Assembly (NCBI RefSeq): GCF_001280065.1 | Contig: NZ_LGEA01000100.1 | Coordinates: 1 to 64,000, forward strand | Reading direction: 5' to 3' | DNA: 64,000 bases | Origin: Streptomyces sp. NRRL B-1140 | GTDB lineage: Bacteria > Actinomycetota > Actinomycetes > Streptomycetales > Streptomycetaceae | Shown here: in pieces, positions 49,761 through 58,408 of the stretch | How positions within the stretch are numbered: the first letter of the stretch is position 1 | How the letters are laid out: every line of letters starts with the position of its first letter | The notes under the pieces: model-generated | Told to the model about the DNA's origin: nothing | The model's database searches: none | Seen by the model: the letters and a program-made list of their open reading frames with translations, nothing else | Translations under genes and position numbers: made by a program

Positions 49761-51866
49761 ATGTCGGTGACGGACCGGGCGCACAGGGAACTGCACCAGC
49801 AGGCCGCCGCCGAGGCGGCGCGGCGCTACGAGGACTCCACCGCGGAGCGCGAGCGGGTCGAGGGCCGGATGGCGGCCGGGGTGCGCTACCCGGACTCCCC
49901 CGACGCACTGGCAGTCCGCGCGGACCGGATCCTCGACCGGGGCGGCCTGTCACCCTCGGCGGTGGTGGCCGACATCCACCGCGAGGCCATGGACCTGCCC
50001 GACGCCAACGAGCGGATCATCGACCTGTCCAACGAGCTCCAGGCCTGGAGCTTCCTGCCGCGCGGGGTACGGGCCGGGGCCACGGTCGCCCGGATCACCC
50101 GGCGGCGCGACGGCCGCGAGCTGCCGCACGGCACCGGCTTCCTGGTCTCGCCGCGGCTGCTGATGACCAACCACCACGTCCTGCCCGACGAGAGCTTCGC
50201 GCGGACCTGCTTCGCGGAGTTCAACGCCCAGGTCACGGCGGACAACCTGCCCGACACCGTCGTCCGGATGGAGCTCGACCCGCAGACCTTCTTCGCCGCG
50301 GACCGGCGGCTCGACTTCGCCCTCGTGGCGCTGGCGCCCACCGCGGACGGCCCCGCGCCGGGCGAGGTCTTCGGCTGGAACCGGCTGAGCGTGCAGACCG
50401 GCAAGCTGGTGCTCGGCGAGAAGGTGAACATCATCGGCCACCCCTCGGGGCGGCTGAAGGAGATCGCGCTGCGCGACAACGCGGTGCTGGTCCGCCTCGA
50501 CGACTTCGTGCACTACACGACCGACACCGAACCGGGGAACTCCGGCTCCCCCGTCTTCAACGACCAGTGGGAGGTCGTGGCGCTGCACCACAGCGGCGTC
50601 CCGAAGAAGGACGACCAGGGCCGGGTCCTGCGCAAGGACGGCCGGCCCTGGCAGCAGGGCGACGGCGACGACGCCATCGAGTGGATCGCCAACGAAGGCG
50701 TCCGGATCAGTTCGATCCTCAGGCACCTGGCCGGGCTGGACCTCGGCCCGGGGCGGCGCGCCCTGCTGGCCGAGATGGGCCCGGACGCCGGCCTGGACCA
50801 GACCTTGACCACGGCATCGGCCCTCTCCGCAGCGGCCCCGGCGGCACCGCCCGAGAGGGCGACCGCGGTACCGGGCGTCACGACCCCGCCGGTCCCCGGC
50901 CGTCCGGCGACGGTCCCCATGACCGAGAGCGAGACCGGGACCGAGCGGCCCAGGGTCGGGCTCCGGGCCCGCAGCAGCGCCTTCGGCGGCAGTCGGCACC
51001 TGGTCTTCCTGCACGGCCGGGACCAGCACGAGAAGTACCCCGACGAACTCCGCCTGTCCTGGACGGCCGGCCTGAACCGCGGTCTCACCCTCGCGTCCAT
51101 GCCCACGCTCGACCCGCAGGACGTGTGGTTCCCGTTCTACGGCACGAGACTGCACGACCTCGTGAGCGGCCGGGAGAGCACGGCCGAGCCCATCGGTCTC
51201 GACCGGGTGAGCGCCGCCGCTGCCGCCGAGGTCTTCGCCGCGGAATCCCCCACGGGCTCCTACGAGCGGCTGCTCCACGAGGCGGCCGCCCGGGCCGGCA
51301 TGCCGCAGAACGGTCCGGCGACCACCGAGGGCTTCGGTGCGGGCCTGGCGGGGGCACTGCACCGGCCGCTGAGCTGGCTCGCCGCCCGGTCGGACCTGGA
51401 CGAGTGGACGATCGCCACGTTCCTGCGGGACGTCGACCTGTACCTCGGCGACAGCGCCGTGCGGCAGGCGGTGCTGGACAGCGTGATGGAGACGATGCCG
51501 ACCAGCGGCGAGCTGGTGCTGGTCACACACAGCCTGGGCACGGTCGTGGGCATGGACCTGCTGACCCGGATCCCCGAGAGCCTGGACCCCGTGCTGCTGG
51601 TCACCGCGGGAAGCCCGCTCGGTCTGGACGGCGTCAACGAACGGCTCCTCACCCGCGGCCCGCACCAGCCGCCCAGGGTGCGCAACTGGGTGAACGTCTG
51701 GTGCCCCACCGACGCGGTGGCCATCGGCTGCCCCCTGGAGGACGAACGGTGGGGAAAGCTCGACCAACTGGCCGTCCCCAACGGCCGCGAGCGTGCGCAC
51801 AAGATCGAGGAGTACCTCGGCCACCCCGGCCCCGCCCGGGAGATCCGCAGCGTACTGCCCCAGTAG
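49761..51866 (+). CDS. Trypsin-like protease fused to alpha/beta hydrolase
   Basis: 701 residues, no signal peptide. A coil-like N-terminus (1-75) is followed by a V8/trypsin-like serine protease (about 95-330): His139 in MTNHHVL, Asp185 in RRLDFALV, Ser261 in EPGNSGSP. A Pro/Ala-rich linker (about 355-410) leads to an alpha/beta-hydrolase domain starting LVFLHGRDQHEKYPDELRLS with nucleophile Ser591 in VTHSLGTV. Such protease-plus-hydrolase fusions without export signals occur in bacterial conflict and regulatory systems, where proteolysis activates an effector; no NTPase partner gene adjoins here. ATG 49761 with GGTGGG upstream. Substrates unknown. Confidence 0.88.
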   Translation: MSVTDRAHRELHQQAAAEAARRYEDSTAERERVEGRMAAGVRYPDSPDALAVRADRILDRGGLSPSAVVADIHREAMDLPDANERIIDLSNELQAWSFLPRGVRAGATVARITRRRDGRELPHGTGFLVSPRLLMTNHHVLPDESFARTCFAEFNAQVTADNLPDTVVRMELDPQTFFAADRRLDFALVALAPTADGPAPGEVFGWNRLSVQTGKLVLGEKVNIIGHPSGRLKEIALRDNAVLVRLDDFVHYTTDTEPGNSGSPVFNDQWEVVALHHSGVPKKDDQGRVLRKDGRPWQQGDGDDAIEWIANEGVRISSILRHLAGLDLGPGRRALLAEMGPDAGLDQTLTTASALSAAAPAAPPERATAVPGVTTPPVPGRPATVPMTESETGTERPRVGLRARSSAFGGSRHLVFLHGRDQHEKYPDELRLSWTAGLNRGLTLASMPTLDPQDVWFPFYGTRLHDLVSGRESTAEPIGLDRVSAAAAAEVFAAESPTGSYERLLHEAAARAGMPQNGPATTEGFGAGLAGALHRPLSWLAARSDLDEWTIATFLRDVDLYLGDSAVRQAVLDSVMETMPTSGELVLVTHSLGTVVGMDLLTRIPESLDPVLLVTAGSPLGLDGVNERLLTRGPHQPPRVRNWVNVWCPTDAVAIGCPLEDERWGKLDQLAVPNGRERAHKIEEYLGHPGPAREIRSVLPQ

Positions 51867-51880
51867 CCCGGAAGCGGGCC

Positions 51881-52486
51881 TCAGCTCCCCTGGATGACCT
51901 GCGTGACGCCGTTGATGATCTGCTGCACGGCGATCGCGGAGAGCATCATGCCGGCCAGGCGGGTCACCAGGACCACACCGCCGTCCTTGATGATCCGGAT
52001 GATCACCAGCGAGTAGCGCATCACCAGCCACAGCACGACGTGGATGGCGAGGATCGCCGCCCACACGGACACCTGCGTGGCGACGCTGTGGGCCTTCTGC
52101 ACGGCGAGGATGACCGACACGATCGCCCCGGGTCCGGCCAGCAGCGGCATGCCGAGCGGCACCAGGGCGACGTTGACGTCCTTGGTCTGCTTGGGCTCGT
52201 CCGTCTTGCCGGTGAGCAGGTCCAGCGCGATCAGGAGGAGCAGCAGGCCGCCCGCGATCATCAGCGCGGGCACGGACACGTGCAGGTAGTCGAGGATCTG
52301 GTGGCCGAGCAGCCCGAACACGGTGATCACGCCGGCGGCGACGCAGACGGCCTGGAAGGCCATCCGCTTCTGCACCTTGCCGGGCCGGCCCGCGGTGAGG
52401 GCGAGGAAGATCGGTGTGATCCCCGGGGGATCCATGATGACGAAGAGGGTCAGGAACAGGGAGCCGAAGACGGCGAGGTCGAACAT
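51881..52486 (-). CDS. MarC-family membrane protein
   Basis: 201 residues with six membrane helices, MarC/UPF0056 motifs FVIMDPPGITPIFLALT and VPLGMPLLAGPGAI (the two inverted half-repeats). Predicted transporter of unknown substrate; despite the name, a role in antibiotic resistance is not established. ATG at 52484-52486 with AAGG upstream. Confidence 0.92.
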   Translation of the reverse strand: MFDLAVFGSLFLTLFVIMDPPGITPIFLALTAGRPGKVQKRMAFQAVCVAAGVITVFGLLGHQILDYLHVSVPALMIAGGLLLLLIALDLLTGKTDEPKQTKDVNVALVPLGMPLLAGPGAIVSVILAVQKAHSVATQVSVWAAILAIHVVLWLVMRYSLVIIRIIKDGGVVLVTRLAGMMLSAIAVQQIINGVTQVIQGS

Positions 52487-52616
52487 GAGTGAGCCTTGCG
52501 CAGGGGGCTGCCGCCGCGGGCAGGCGGTGCGCAGGGCGGAACGCCTGGGCGCAGCGGGCAGCGCCGGGTGAGAGAAGAAGACGGGGAGAAGGAAACCGGC
52601 TTACGGGAGGGGAATC

Positions 52617-53477
52617 TCAGACGGCCCCGCCGGCCCCCGGCACGGGAAACGCCCCGAAGGCCCGCCGTGTGATCTCCCCGTACACCTCGGGATCCGTCGT
52701 GTACTCCCCGAGCACGCAGGTCTTACGGCTGCCGTGATAGTCCGAGGACCCGGTCACCAGCAGCCCGAGCTCCTTGGCCAGACCGCGCAGCCGTGCCCTC
52801 GTGTCCGCGTCGTGGTCCATGTGGTCGACCTCGACGCCGTCCAGCCCGGCCGCGGCCATCTCGGCGATGGCGGCCTCCGGCACCGTGCGCCCCCGCTTGC
52901 TCGCCCCGGGGTGCGCGAAGACCGCGACCCCGCCCGCGCCCTTGATCAGGCGGATGGCCTCGAAGGGGTCGGTCTCGTGCTTCTCCACGTAGACCCGGCC
53001 GCCGTCGGCCAGCCAGTCCTGCGTGAAGGCGTCGTTCACGGTCGGCACGACACCGAGCTCTACGAGCGCGCTCGCCACGTGCGGGCGCCCGACGGACCCG
53101 TCGCCGGCGATCCGTGCCACCTGCTCCCAGGTCACCGGCACGCCCAGCTCCTGAAGCTTGGCGATCATGCCCCGGGCACGCGGTACCCGGTCGTCCCGGA
53201 CCAGCTCCCGCTCGGCGAGCAGCGCCGGCTCCTCGGCATCGAAGAGGTAGGCCAGCATGTGCATGCTGATGCCGTCGATCCGGCAGGAGAGCTCGGCCCC
53301 GGTCACCAGCGTGAGGCCCTCGGGCAGCGCGGCGATGGCCTCGGCGTGCCCGCGCGTGGTGTCGTGATCGGTGAGCGCGACGATGTCGAGCCCGGCCACA
53401 GCGGCTTTCCGCACCAGCTCGGCGGGCGAGTCCGTGCCGTCGGAAGCGGTGGAGTGGGTGTGCAGATCGATACGCAC
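52617..53477 (-). CDS. PHP-domain phosphoesterase
   Basis: 286 residues. Metal-binding motifs of the PHP fold: DLHTHSTASDGT at the start, LTDHDTTRGH, a central GAELSC, VAVFAHPG and GSSDYHG near the end. PHP enzymes of this type include 3',5'-nucleotide/pAp phosphatases (RNase AM-like). GTG start at 53475-53477 with GGAG 9 nt upstream. Clear family, likely nucleotide/RNA phosphoesterase. Confidence 0.9.
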   Translation of the reverse strand: MRIDLHTHSTASDGTDSPAELVRKAAVAGLDIVALTDHDTTRGHAEAIAALPEGLTLVTGAELSCRIDGISMHMLAYLFDAEEPALLAERELVRDDRVPRARGMIAKLQELGVPVTWEQVARIAGDGSVGRPHVASALVELGVVPTVNDAFTQDWLADGGRVYVEKHETDPFEAIRLIKGAGGVAVFAHPGASKRGRTVPEAAIAEMAAAGLDGVEVDHMDHDADTRARLRGLAKELGLLVTGSSDYHGSRKTCVLGEYTTDPEVYGEITRRAFGAFPVPGAGGAV

Positions 53478-53592
53478 GACACGGACTCCAGACACAGCGA
53501 CACGAACGGGGCTGCTCAAGGATAACCGCATTTTCAACACCCGGTGTCACACCTGAACCCGCCAAGCACCCCCTACATGAACGCACCCCGAA

Positions 53593-53619
53593 GGGGCGCG
53601 GGGAACTGCGCGACCAGCC
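53593..53619 (-). repeat. Streptomyces dispersed intergenic motif, copy 1
   Basis: GGGGCGCGGGGAACTGCGCG then ACCAGCC on the plus strand, a sequence found intergenically many times per Streptomyces genome. A second copy is at 62449. The left flank CCCCGAAGGGG is itself an inverted repeat. It lies between the PHP and DUF6758 genes. Confidence 0.8.
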
Positions 53620-53657
53620 ACAGCCAGCCGGCAGCCGCCAACGCCCCCCCCCAGGCG

Positions 53658-54299
53658 CTACGGCTGAAGCAAGCGCGGTGACAACGCCCCGCACGGCACC
53701 AGCTCCACCTCGGCCCCCGCCTCCCGGAGATCCGCCAACACCAGTTCGTCGTACATCAGCAGACCGGACTGCTCGGGCCAGACCACGGCCCACAGCCACA
53801 TCCCGAGGGCCTCGCCCGCGAACACCGCCCGGTCGCCCGGCGCCCCGGCCACATGCCAGAGCGGTGTGGGGCGCCCGGCTGCCAGCACCTTGGCCTGCGG
53901 CGGCTTCCCGACGTCCATGTGCGGCCCCGGGTCGGGACCGTCCATACCCGCGTAGCGCGCCCCGAGGCCGACGCCGAGCTCCTCGGCCACCAGGATCAGC
54001 TCGCCCATGCCGCCGAGCGGCCCGGGGCCCGTGCAGGCCACGGCGGTCGCGCGGCCGCCGGTGCGGTCGTCCCCCGCGCAGGCCACCCCCGTGAACAGCC
54101 ACCCCACCGGCAGCGGCCAGGGCATCCACAGCGGCACCCGGGTGCGGTGCACCACGACGTTGAGGGCGTCGACGCTGGGCGGTATCACGGGCTGCACCGG
54201 GTGAACGGTGCCGTGCACATCGCACTGCCACGAGTCGGAGAAGAGGCCGGGAGCCCTGACCCGGCCACCGCACTTCGGGCAACTGGGTTCGCCCCTCAT
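53658..54299 (-). CDS. DUF6758 zinc-ribbon protein
   Basis: 213 residues. N-terminal zinc ribbon CPKCGGRVR ... WQCDVHGTVH (about 7-32), then a conserved globular domain with GPGPLGGMGELILVAEELGV and GAPGDRAVFAGEALGMWLWA. Family of unknown function in streptomycetes. ATG at 54297-54299; TAGGAC lies 11 nt upstream, implying a very short leader. Confidence 0.8.
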   Translation of the reverse strand: MRGEPSCPKCGGRVRAPGLFSDSWQCDVHGTVHPVQPVIPPSVDALNVVVHRTRVPLWMPWPLPVGWLFTGVACAGDDRTGGRATAVACTGPGPLGGMGELILVAEELGVGLGARYAGMDGPDPGPHMDVGKPPQAKVLAAGRPTPLWHVAGAPGDRAVFAGEALGMWLWAVVWPEQSGLLMYDELVLADLREAGAEVELVPCGALSPRLLQP

Positions 54300-54396
54300 A
54301 GGGCCCCACGGTCCTACCCGCGCCCCGCCGCGTCAAGGACGATCACCCATCCGGACGGAAGCCTTCACCACCCACACTAGATGTAACTTGCATTAA

Positions 54397-54426
54397 TTAG
54401 CTTGGCTAACTTAGTGTGTGTATATA
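54397..54426 (+). promoter_or_regulatory. Promoter with embedded operator for MFS gene
   Basis: TTAGCT (54397-54402), 18-bp spacer, TATATA (54421-54426). The -35 region overlaps a perfect palindrome TTAGCTTGGCTAA (54397-54409), as expected for repression by a MarR/TetR-like regulator. The region is far more AT-rich than its surroundings. No regulator gene adjoins. Confidence 0.65.
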
Positions 54427-54459
54427 CCAACTACCCCGTCTCGGGAAAGGGAGCAAGCA

Positions 54460-55683
54460 ATGGACCCCTTCGACGCCGGAGCGCGCGGCCTCCTGAAGCA
54501 GCCCAAGTCCGTGTGGGCGACCGCCGGGGCCTCGGTCGTCGCCTTCATGGGCATCGGGCTCGTCGACCCGATCCTGCCGTCCATCGCCCAGGGTCTCGAC
54601 GCCACGGCCGGCCAGGTCTCCCTGCTCTTCACCTCGTACTTCCTCATCACCGCCGTCGCGATGCTGGTGACCGGATTCGTCTCCAGCCGGATCGGCGGGA
54701 AGAAGACCCTGCTGCTCGGCCTCGCGTTCGTCGTGGTGTTCGCCGGGCTCGCCGGCACCTCCGGATCCGTGGGCGAGCTGGTGGGCTTCCGGGCCGGATG
54801 GGGCCTCGGCAACGCGCTGTTCGTCTCCACGGCCCTCGCCGTCATCGTCGGCGCGGCGGCCGGCGGCAGCGGCGCGGCCATCCTGCTCTACGAATCGGCC
54901 CTCGGCCTCGGCATGGCCTGCGGCCCCCTGCTGGGCGCCCTGCTCGGTGACGCCAGCTGGCGCTACCCGTTCTTCGGCACCGCGTTCCTGATGGCCGTCG
55001 GCTTCCTGTGCATCACGGTGTTCCTGAAGGAACAGCCCAAGCCGGCCCGCAAGACCTCGCCGCTGGACCCGCTCAAGGCCCTCGGCCACGGCGGTCTCGC
55101 CTCCGCGGCGGCCTCGGCGTTCTTCTACAACTACACGTTCTTCACCGTGCTGGCCTTCACGCCGTTCGTGCTGAACATGAGCCCCTACCGGTCCGGGGCG
55201 GTGTTCTTCGCCTGGGGCGTGCTGCTCGCCGTCTTCTCGGTGATCGTCGCCCCGCGACTCCAGAAGCGGTTCGGCTCACTGAAGGTGCTCGGCGGTTCGC
55301 TGGTGCTGCTCGCGGCCGACGTCCTCGTGCTCGGCTACGGCTCGCACACCACCGCGGTCGTCTGCACGATCCTGTCCGGCGCCTTCATCGGCGTGAACAA
55401 CACCGTCTACACCGAACTGGCCCTCGGCGTCTCGGACGCGCCCCGGCCGGTGGCGAGCGCGGGCTACAACTTCGTGCGCTGGTTCGCGGCGGCCGCTGCC
55501 CCCTACTTCGCGCCGAAGATCGAGGAGTGGACCGACGTCCACATCCCCTTCGTGGTCGCGGCGGTCACCGCGGTCGTGGGCGCGGCGGTGGTCGTCGTAC
55601 GGCGCAAGGCCCTCACAGCCGAGGCCGAGGAGCTGGAGCCGCGGCACGCGACCGAGGACGGCGTCGCCGTCTTCGCCAACTGA
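54460..55683 (+). CDS. MFS drug-efflux-like transporter
   Basis: 407 residues, about 12 membrane helices. GIGLVDPILPSIAQGLDATA and SSRIGGKKTLLLGL (motif A region) and ALGLGMACGPLLGALLGDAS (motif C-like, antiporter signature) indicate a drug:H+ antiporter-type member. Substrate unknown. ATG 54460 with AAGGGAG 7 nt upstream. Preceded by a promoter with an operator-like palindrome. Confidence 0.9.
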   Translation: MDPFDAGARGLLKQPKSVWATAGASVVAFMGIGLVDPILPSIAQGLDATAGQVSLLFTSYFLITAVAMLVTGFVSSRIGGKKTLLLGLAFVVVFAGLAGTSGSVGELVGFRAGWGLGNALFVSTALAVIVGAAAGGSGAAILLYESALGLGMACGPLLGALLGDASWRYPFFGTAFLMAVGFLCITVFLKEQPKPARKTSPLDPLKALGHGGLASAAASAFFYNYTFFTVLAFTPFVLNMSPYRSGAVFFAWGVLLAVFSVIVAPRLQKRFGSLKVLGGSLVLLAADVLVLGYGSHTTAVVCTILSGAFIGVNNTVYTELALGVSDAPRPVASAGYNFVRWFAAAAAPYFAPKIEEWTDVHIPFVVAAVTAVVGAAVVVVRRKALTAEAEELEPRHATEDGVAVFAN

Positions 55684-55713
55684 GGCCACGCAGCCGGAGT
55701 TTGGTGAGCTTCC

Positions 55714-56298
55714 TCACTCCAGCGGGACGGACTTCCGGGACGGATCCCGGAGGTCCGTCCCCTGGTTCAGCCACCTCTCCTGGAGTGCCTGCGCGCCGTG
55801 CACGCGCTTCCAGGCGGCCTCGTTCGGGGTCATCGGCAGCAGCGGCAGGAACCGCACGGGGTCGAGGGGCTCGTCGAGCTCCAGGTCCTCGACCAGACCG
55901 CCCGGCTCGGCGACCAGGACCGAGGTGAAGGGGGCGCCCGGCCACAGCGGCTCACCGACGTCGAGGGACGCTCCGGGGGCCACGACCAGGCCCTCCACCT
56001 GCGGAGACGCGGCGAGCACGGCGAGCGGCCGGAGCACCTTGTCAGTGTCGGCCAGACCGGCACGGACCGACAGGACCAGCTCGGCACGCGGCCCCTTGAC
56101 CGGGTCGGCGACCACCGCCGTGGGGTCCGTCATGGGGTGCGCGGACATGCCGAGCGAGGCGTAGCGGACGATGCCGCCCTCCTGGAAGCGGAGCACCTCG
56201 ATGCGGTCCGTGCCGAGGAAGGTGACCGCCGCGCGCGCGTCCGGTTCACCCAGCGCGCTGCGCAACCGGGCTTCGACCAGAGGGAGAACATCTGCCAT
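55714..56298 (-). CDS. Suppressor-of-fused (SUFU) domain protein
   Basis: 194 residues: MADVLPLVEARLRSALGEPD, then YASLGMSAHPM, LAASPQVEGLVVAPGASLDV and FLPLLPMTPNEAAWKRVHGA match the bacterial SUFU family, used in immunity to polymorphic toxins in some bacteria and of unknown function in Streptomyces. ATG at 56296-56298 has TATGCT exactly 6 nt upstream and TTGCCC further up, so leaderless transcription is likely. Convergent with the MFS gene. Confidence 0.85.
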   Translation of the reverse strand: MADVLPLVEARLRSALGEPDARAAVTFLGTDRIEVLRFQEGGIVRYASLGMSAHPMTDPTAVVADPVKGPRAELVLSVRAGLADTDKVLRPLAVLAASPQVEGLVVAPGASLDVGEPLWPGAPFTSVLVAEPGGLVEDLELDEPLDPVRFLPLLPMTPNEAAWKRVHGAQALQERWLNQGTDLRDPSRKSVPLE

Positions 56299-56372
56299 GC
56301 GGCGAGCATAGAACTCGTCAGTAGCGGGCAAAGCAGCACCTTGACAGTTGTGTCGGCTGCTACTCTTGCCCG

Positions 56373-56519
56373 GTGGTTCGGGGCAGCACGCAGAAGCGTC
56401 GCGATCAAGCCCCGACGCCGAAGGAACTCCCTTACGAGGGACCGGCCGGAGGAGGTGGGGCTGCAATGGATCGAAGTCGACCGTGCAGTAGCACCACGCT
56501 CTTCGCGCCGCCGATGTAG
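56373..56519 (+). CDS. Possible 48-residue leaderless gene
   Basis: VVRGSTQKRRDQAPTPKELP continues to a Gly-rich GGGGAAMDRSR and ends CSSTTLFAPPM. GTG at 56373-56375 has TACTCT exactly 6 nt upstream, and TTGACA at 56341-56346 (spacer only 14 bp). No domain recognised. It lies divergently from the SUFU gene, in the 455-bp gap before corA; the rest of that gap shows no gene or known riboswitch. Confidence 0.45.
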   Translation: MVRGSTQKRRDQAPTPKELPYEGPAGGGGAAMDRSRPCSSTTLFAPPM

Positions 56520-56753
56520 CCGCTTCTGTCTCTGGCTGCCACCTCTCGCACTCGCTTCACCGCGGAAGAGCGCTTCGTTTCGCTTTGCCTGATCTGCCTC
56601 AGTAGCTGAATCAGTGACGAAACCGGCCACCGCGACGATGCGGTGCTCCCCGCTTTGTGGACGTGCGAAACATCCGTCGTCACAACGTCCTCATTCCGGG
56701 TAGTTCCACCCGTCGCCGGCGCCGTTCGTCGCCCGCCCGCGAAGGAGCCCGCC

Positions 56754-57869
56754 ATGTCGATGATCCGCGACCTGCGCGCCGTTGTCCGTCCCTCCCGTGT
56801 GTCGCTGCGCAAGGAGAGCGGGACCTACGACGCCACCCGCAGCCCCGCCGCGGCCACGGCCGTCGTCGACTGCGCCGTCTACCGGGACGGCCGCCGCGTC
56901 GAGACCGAGGCCGCCCTGACCCCGCACGAGGCGGTGCGCCTGGCGCGCCGCGACGGTGGTTTCGTGTGGATCGGCCTGCACGAGCCGACCGAGGCCGAAT
57001 TCTCCGGTATCGCCGGTGAGTTCGGGCTGCACCCGCTGGCCGTGGAGGACGCCGTCCAGGCGCACCAGCGGCCCAAGCTGGAGCGCTACGACGACTCCCT
57101 GTTCACGGTGTTCAAGACCATCCACTACGTCGAGCACGACCAGCTCGACGCCAACAGCGAGGTCGTCGAGTCCGGCGAGGTCATGTGCTTCACCGGACGG
57201 GACTTCTTCATCACCGTCCGGCACGGCGGTCAGGGCTCCCTGCGGGCTCTGCGGCACCGCCTCCAGGACGACCCCGAGCTGCTCGCCAAAGGCCCGTCGG
57301 CCGTGCTGCACGCCATCGCGGACCACGTCGTCGACGGGTACATCGCCGTCGCCGACGCGGTGCAGGACGACATCGACGAGGTGGAGACCGAGGTGTTCTC
57401 CCCGGGGCGCAAGGGCTCGCCGCGCGGTTCGGACGCCGGCCGGATCTACCAACTCAAGCGCGAGGTGCTGGAGTTCAAGCGGGCCGTGTCACCGCTGCTG
57501 CGGCCCATGCAGCTGCTGAGCGAGCGGCCGATGCGGCTGGTCGACCCCGACATCCAGAAGTACTTCCGGGACGTCGCCGACCACCTGGCCCGCGTCCAGG
57601 AGCAGGTCCTCGGCTTCGACGAGCTGCTCAACTCCATCCTCCAGGCCAATCTGGCGCAGGCGTCCGTCGCCCAGAACGAGGACATGCGGAAGATCACCTC
57701 GTGGGCCGCGATCATCGCCGTGCCGACCATGGTGTGCGGCGTGTACGGCATGAACTTCGACCACATGCCGGAGCTGCACTGGCGCTACGGCTACCCGGTG
57801 ATCCTCGGCTTCACGGTGGTGGTCTGCCTCGGCATCCACCGCACCCTGAAGCGGAACGGATGGCTGTGA
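56754..57869 (+). CDS. corA: CorA-family magnesium/cobalt channel
   Basis: 371 residues. Long cytosolic domain with KLERYDDSLFTVFKTIHYVE and helical stalk, then two membrane helices with YGMN at 331-334 (the selectivity signature) followed by FDHMPELHWRYGYP. Mediates Mg2+ uptake as a pentamer. ATG 56754 with GAAGGAG 8 nt upstream. Groups with the MgtE-like gene downstream. Confidence 0.93.
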   Translation: MSMIRDLRAVVRPSRVSLRKESGTYDATRSPAAATAVVDCAVYRDGRRVETEAALTPHEAVRLARRDGGFVWIGLHEPTEAEFSGIAGEFGLHPLAVEDAVQAHQRPKLERYDDSLFTVFKTIHYVEHDQLDANSEVVESGEVMCFTGRDFFITVRHGGQGSLRALRHRLQDDPELLAKGPSAVLHAIADHVVDGYIAVADAVQDDIDEVETEVFSPGRKGSPRGSDAGRIYQLKREVLEFKRAVSPLLRPMQLLSERPMRLVDPDIQKYFRDVADHLARVQEQVLGFDELLNSILQANLAQASVAQNEDMRKITSWAAIIAVPTMVCGVYGMNFDHMPELHWRYGYPVILGFTVVVCLGIHRTLKRNGWL

Positions 57870-57879
57870 GCGGCCTGGT

Positions 57880-57885
57880 TAGGCT
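57880..57885 (+). promoter_or_regulatory. Predicted -10 element of leaderless gene
   Basis: TAGGCT 6 nt before the ATG at 57892; no ribosome-binding site between. Confidence 0.55.
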
Positions 57886-57891
57886 GGGCCC

Positions 57892-58404
57892 ATGACAAGC
57901 GAGCTGCTCGACAAGGCCCTCGTCGAGGAGGCCACCAAGAAGTCCGGCCTCGTCTGGGTCCAGGGCCCCGACGGCCCGGCGCGCGCCCTGTGGCACGTGT
58001 GGCACGAGGGGGCCGCGTGCCTGGTCGGCGACGGGCCGGGCGAGCAGCCGCTGCCAAGTCTCGCCGACGGCGCCGAGGCGAAGGTGACGGTCCGCAGCAA
58101 GGACAAGGGCGGCCGGCTGGCCACCTGGACGGCGCGGGTCACGGAGCTCGCCCCGCGCTCCGAGGCGTGGGACGCGACGGTCGCCGAGCTCAAGGGCAAG
58201 CGGCTGAACGCACCGGACGGCGAGGCCATGACCGACCGCTGGGCCCGCGAGTGCCGGGTGCTGCGCCTGGAACCGACGGGGGCGACCGCGCCCCTGCCCG
58301 ACGGCTCGCTGTCCGAGCCTCCCCTGCCGTCCCCGGCGATCACCCGCCGGCCGGTCCCGGCGGGCCTGCCCCGCCTGCTGCTGAGGAAGCGCAAACGGAC
58401 CTGA
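57892..58404 (+). CDS. Hypothetical protein, possibly split-barrel fold
   Basis: 170 residues: MTSELLDKALVEEATKKSGL then WVQGPDGPARALWHVWHEGA, a pattern like flavin-binding split-barrel proteins, but no cofactor residues are certain. C-terminus is basic (RLLLRKRKRT). ATG 57892 follows TAGGCT by 6 nt. Ends 4 bp before the convergent lipoprotein gene. Confidence 0.78.
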   Translation: MTSELLDKALVEEATKKSGLVWVQGPDGPARALWHVWHEGAACLVGDGPGEQPLPSLADGAEAKVTVRSKDKGGRLATWTARVTELAPRSEAWDATVAELKGKRLNAPDGEAMTDRWARECRVLRLEPTGATAPLPDGSLSEPPLPSPAITRRPVPAGLPRLLLRKRKRT

Positions 58405-58408
58405 CGGC

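Noticed and set aside
56299..56753. Magnesium riboswitch upstream of corA
   Set aside because: No M-box-like structure or conserved core was recognised by eye; only a possible small ORF and corA ribosome-binding site are supported.
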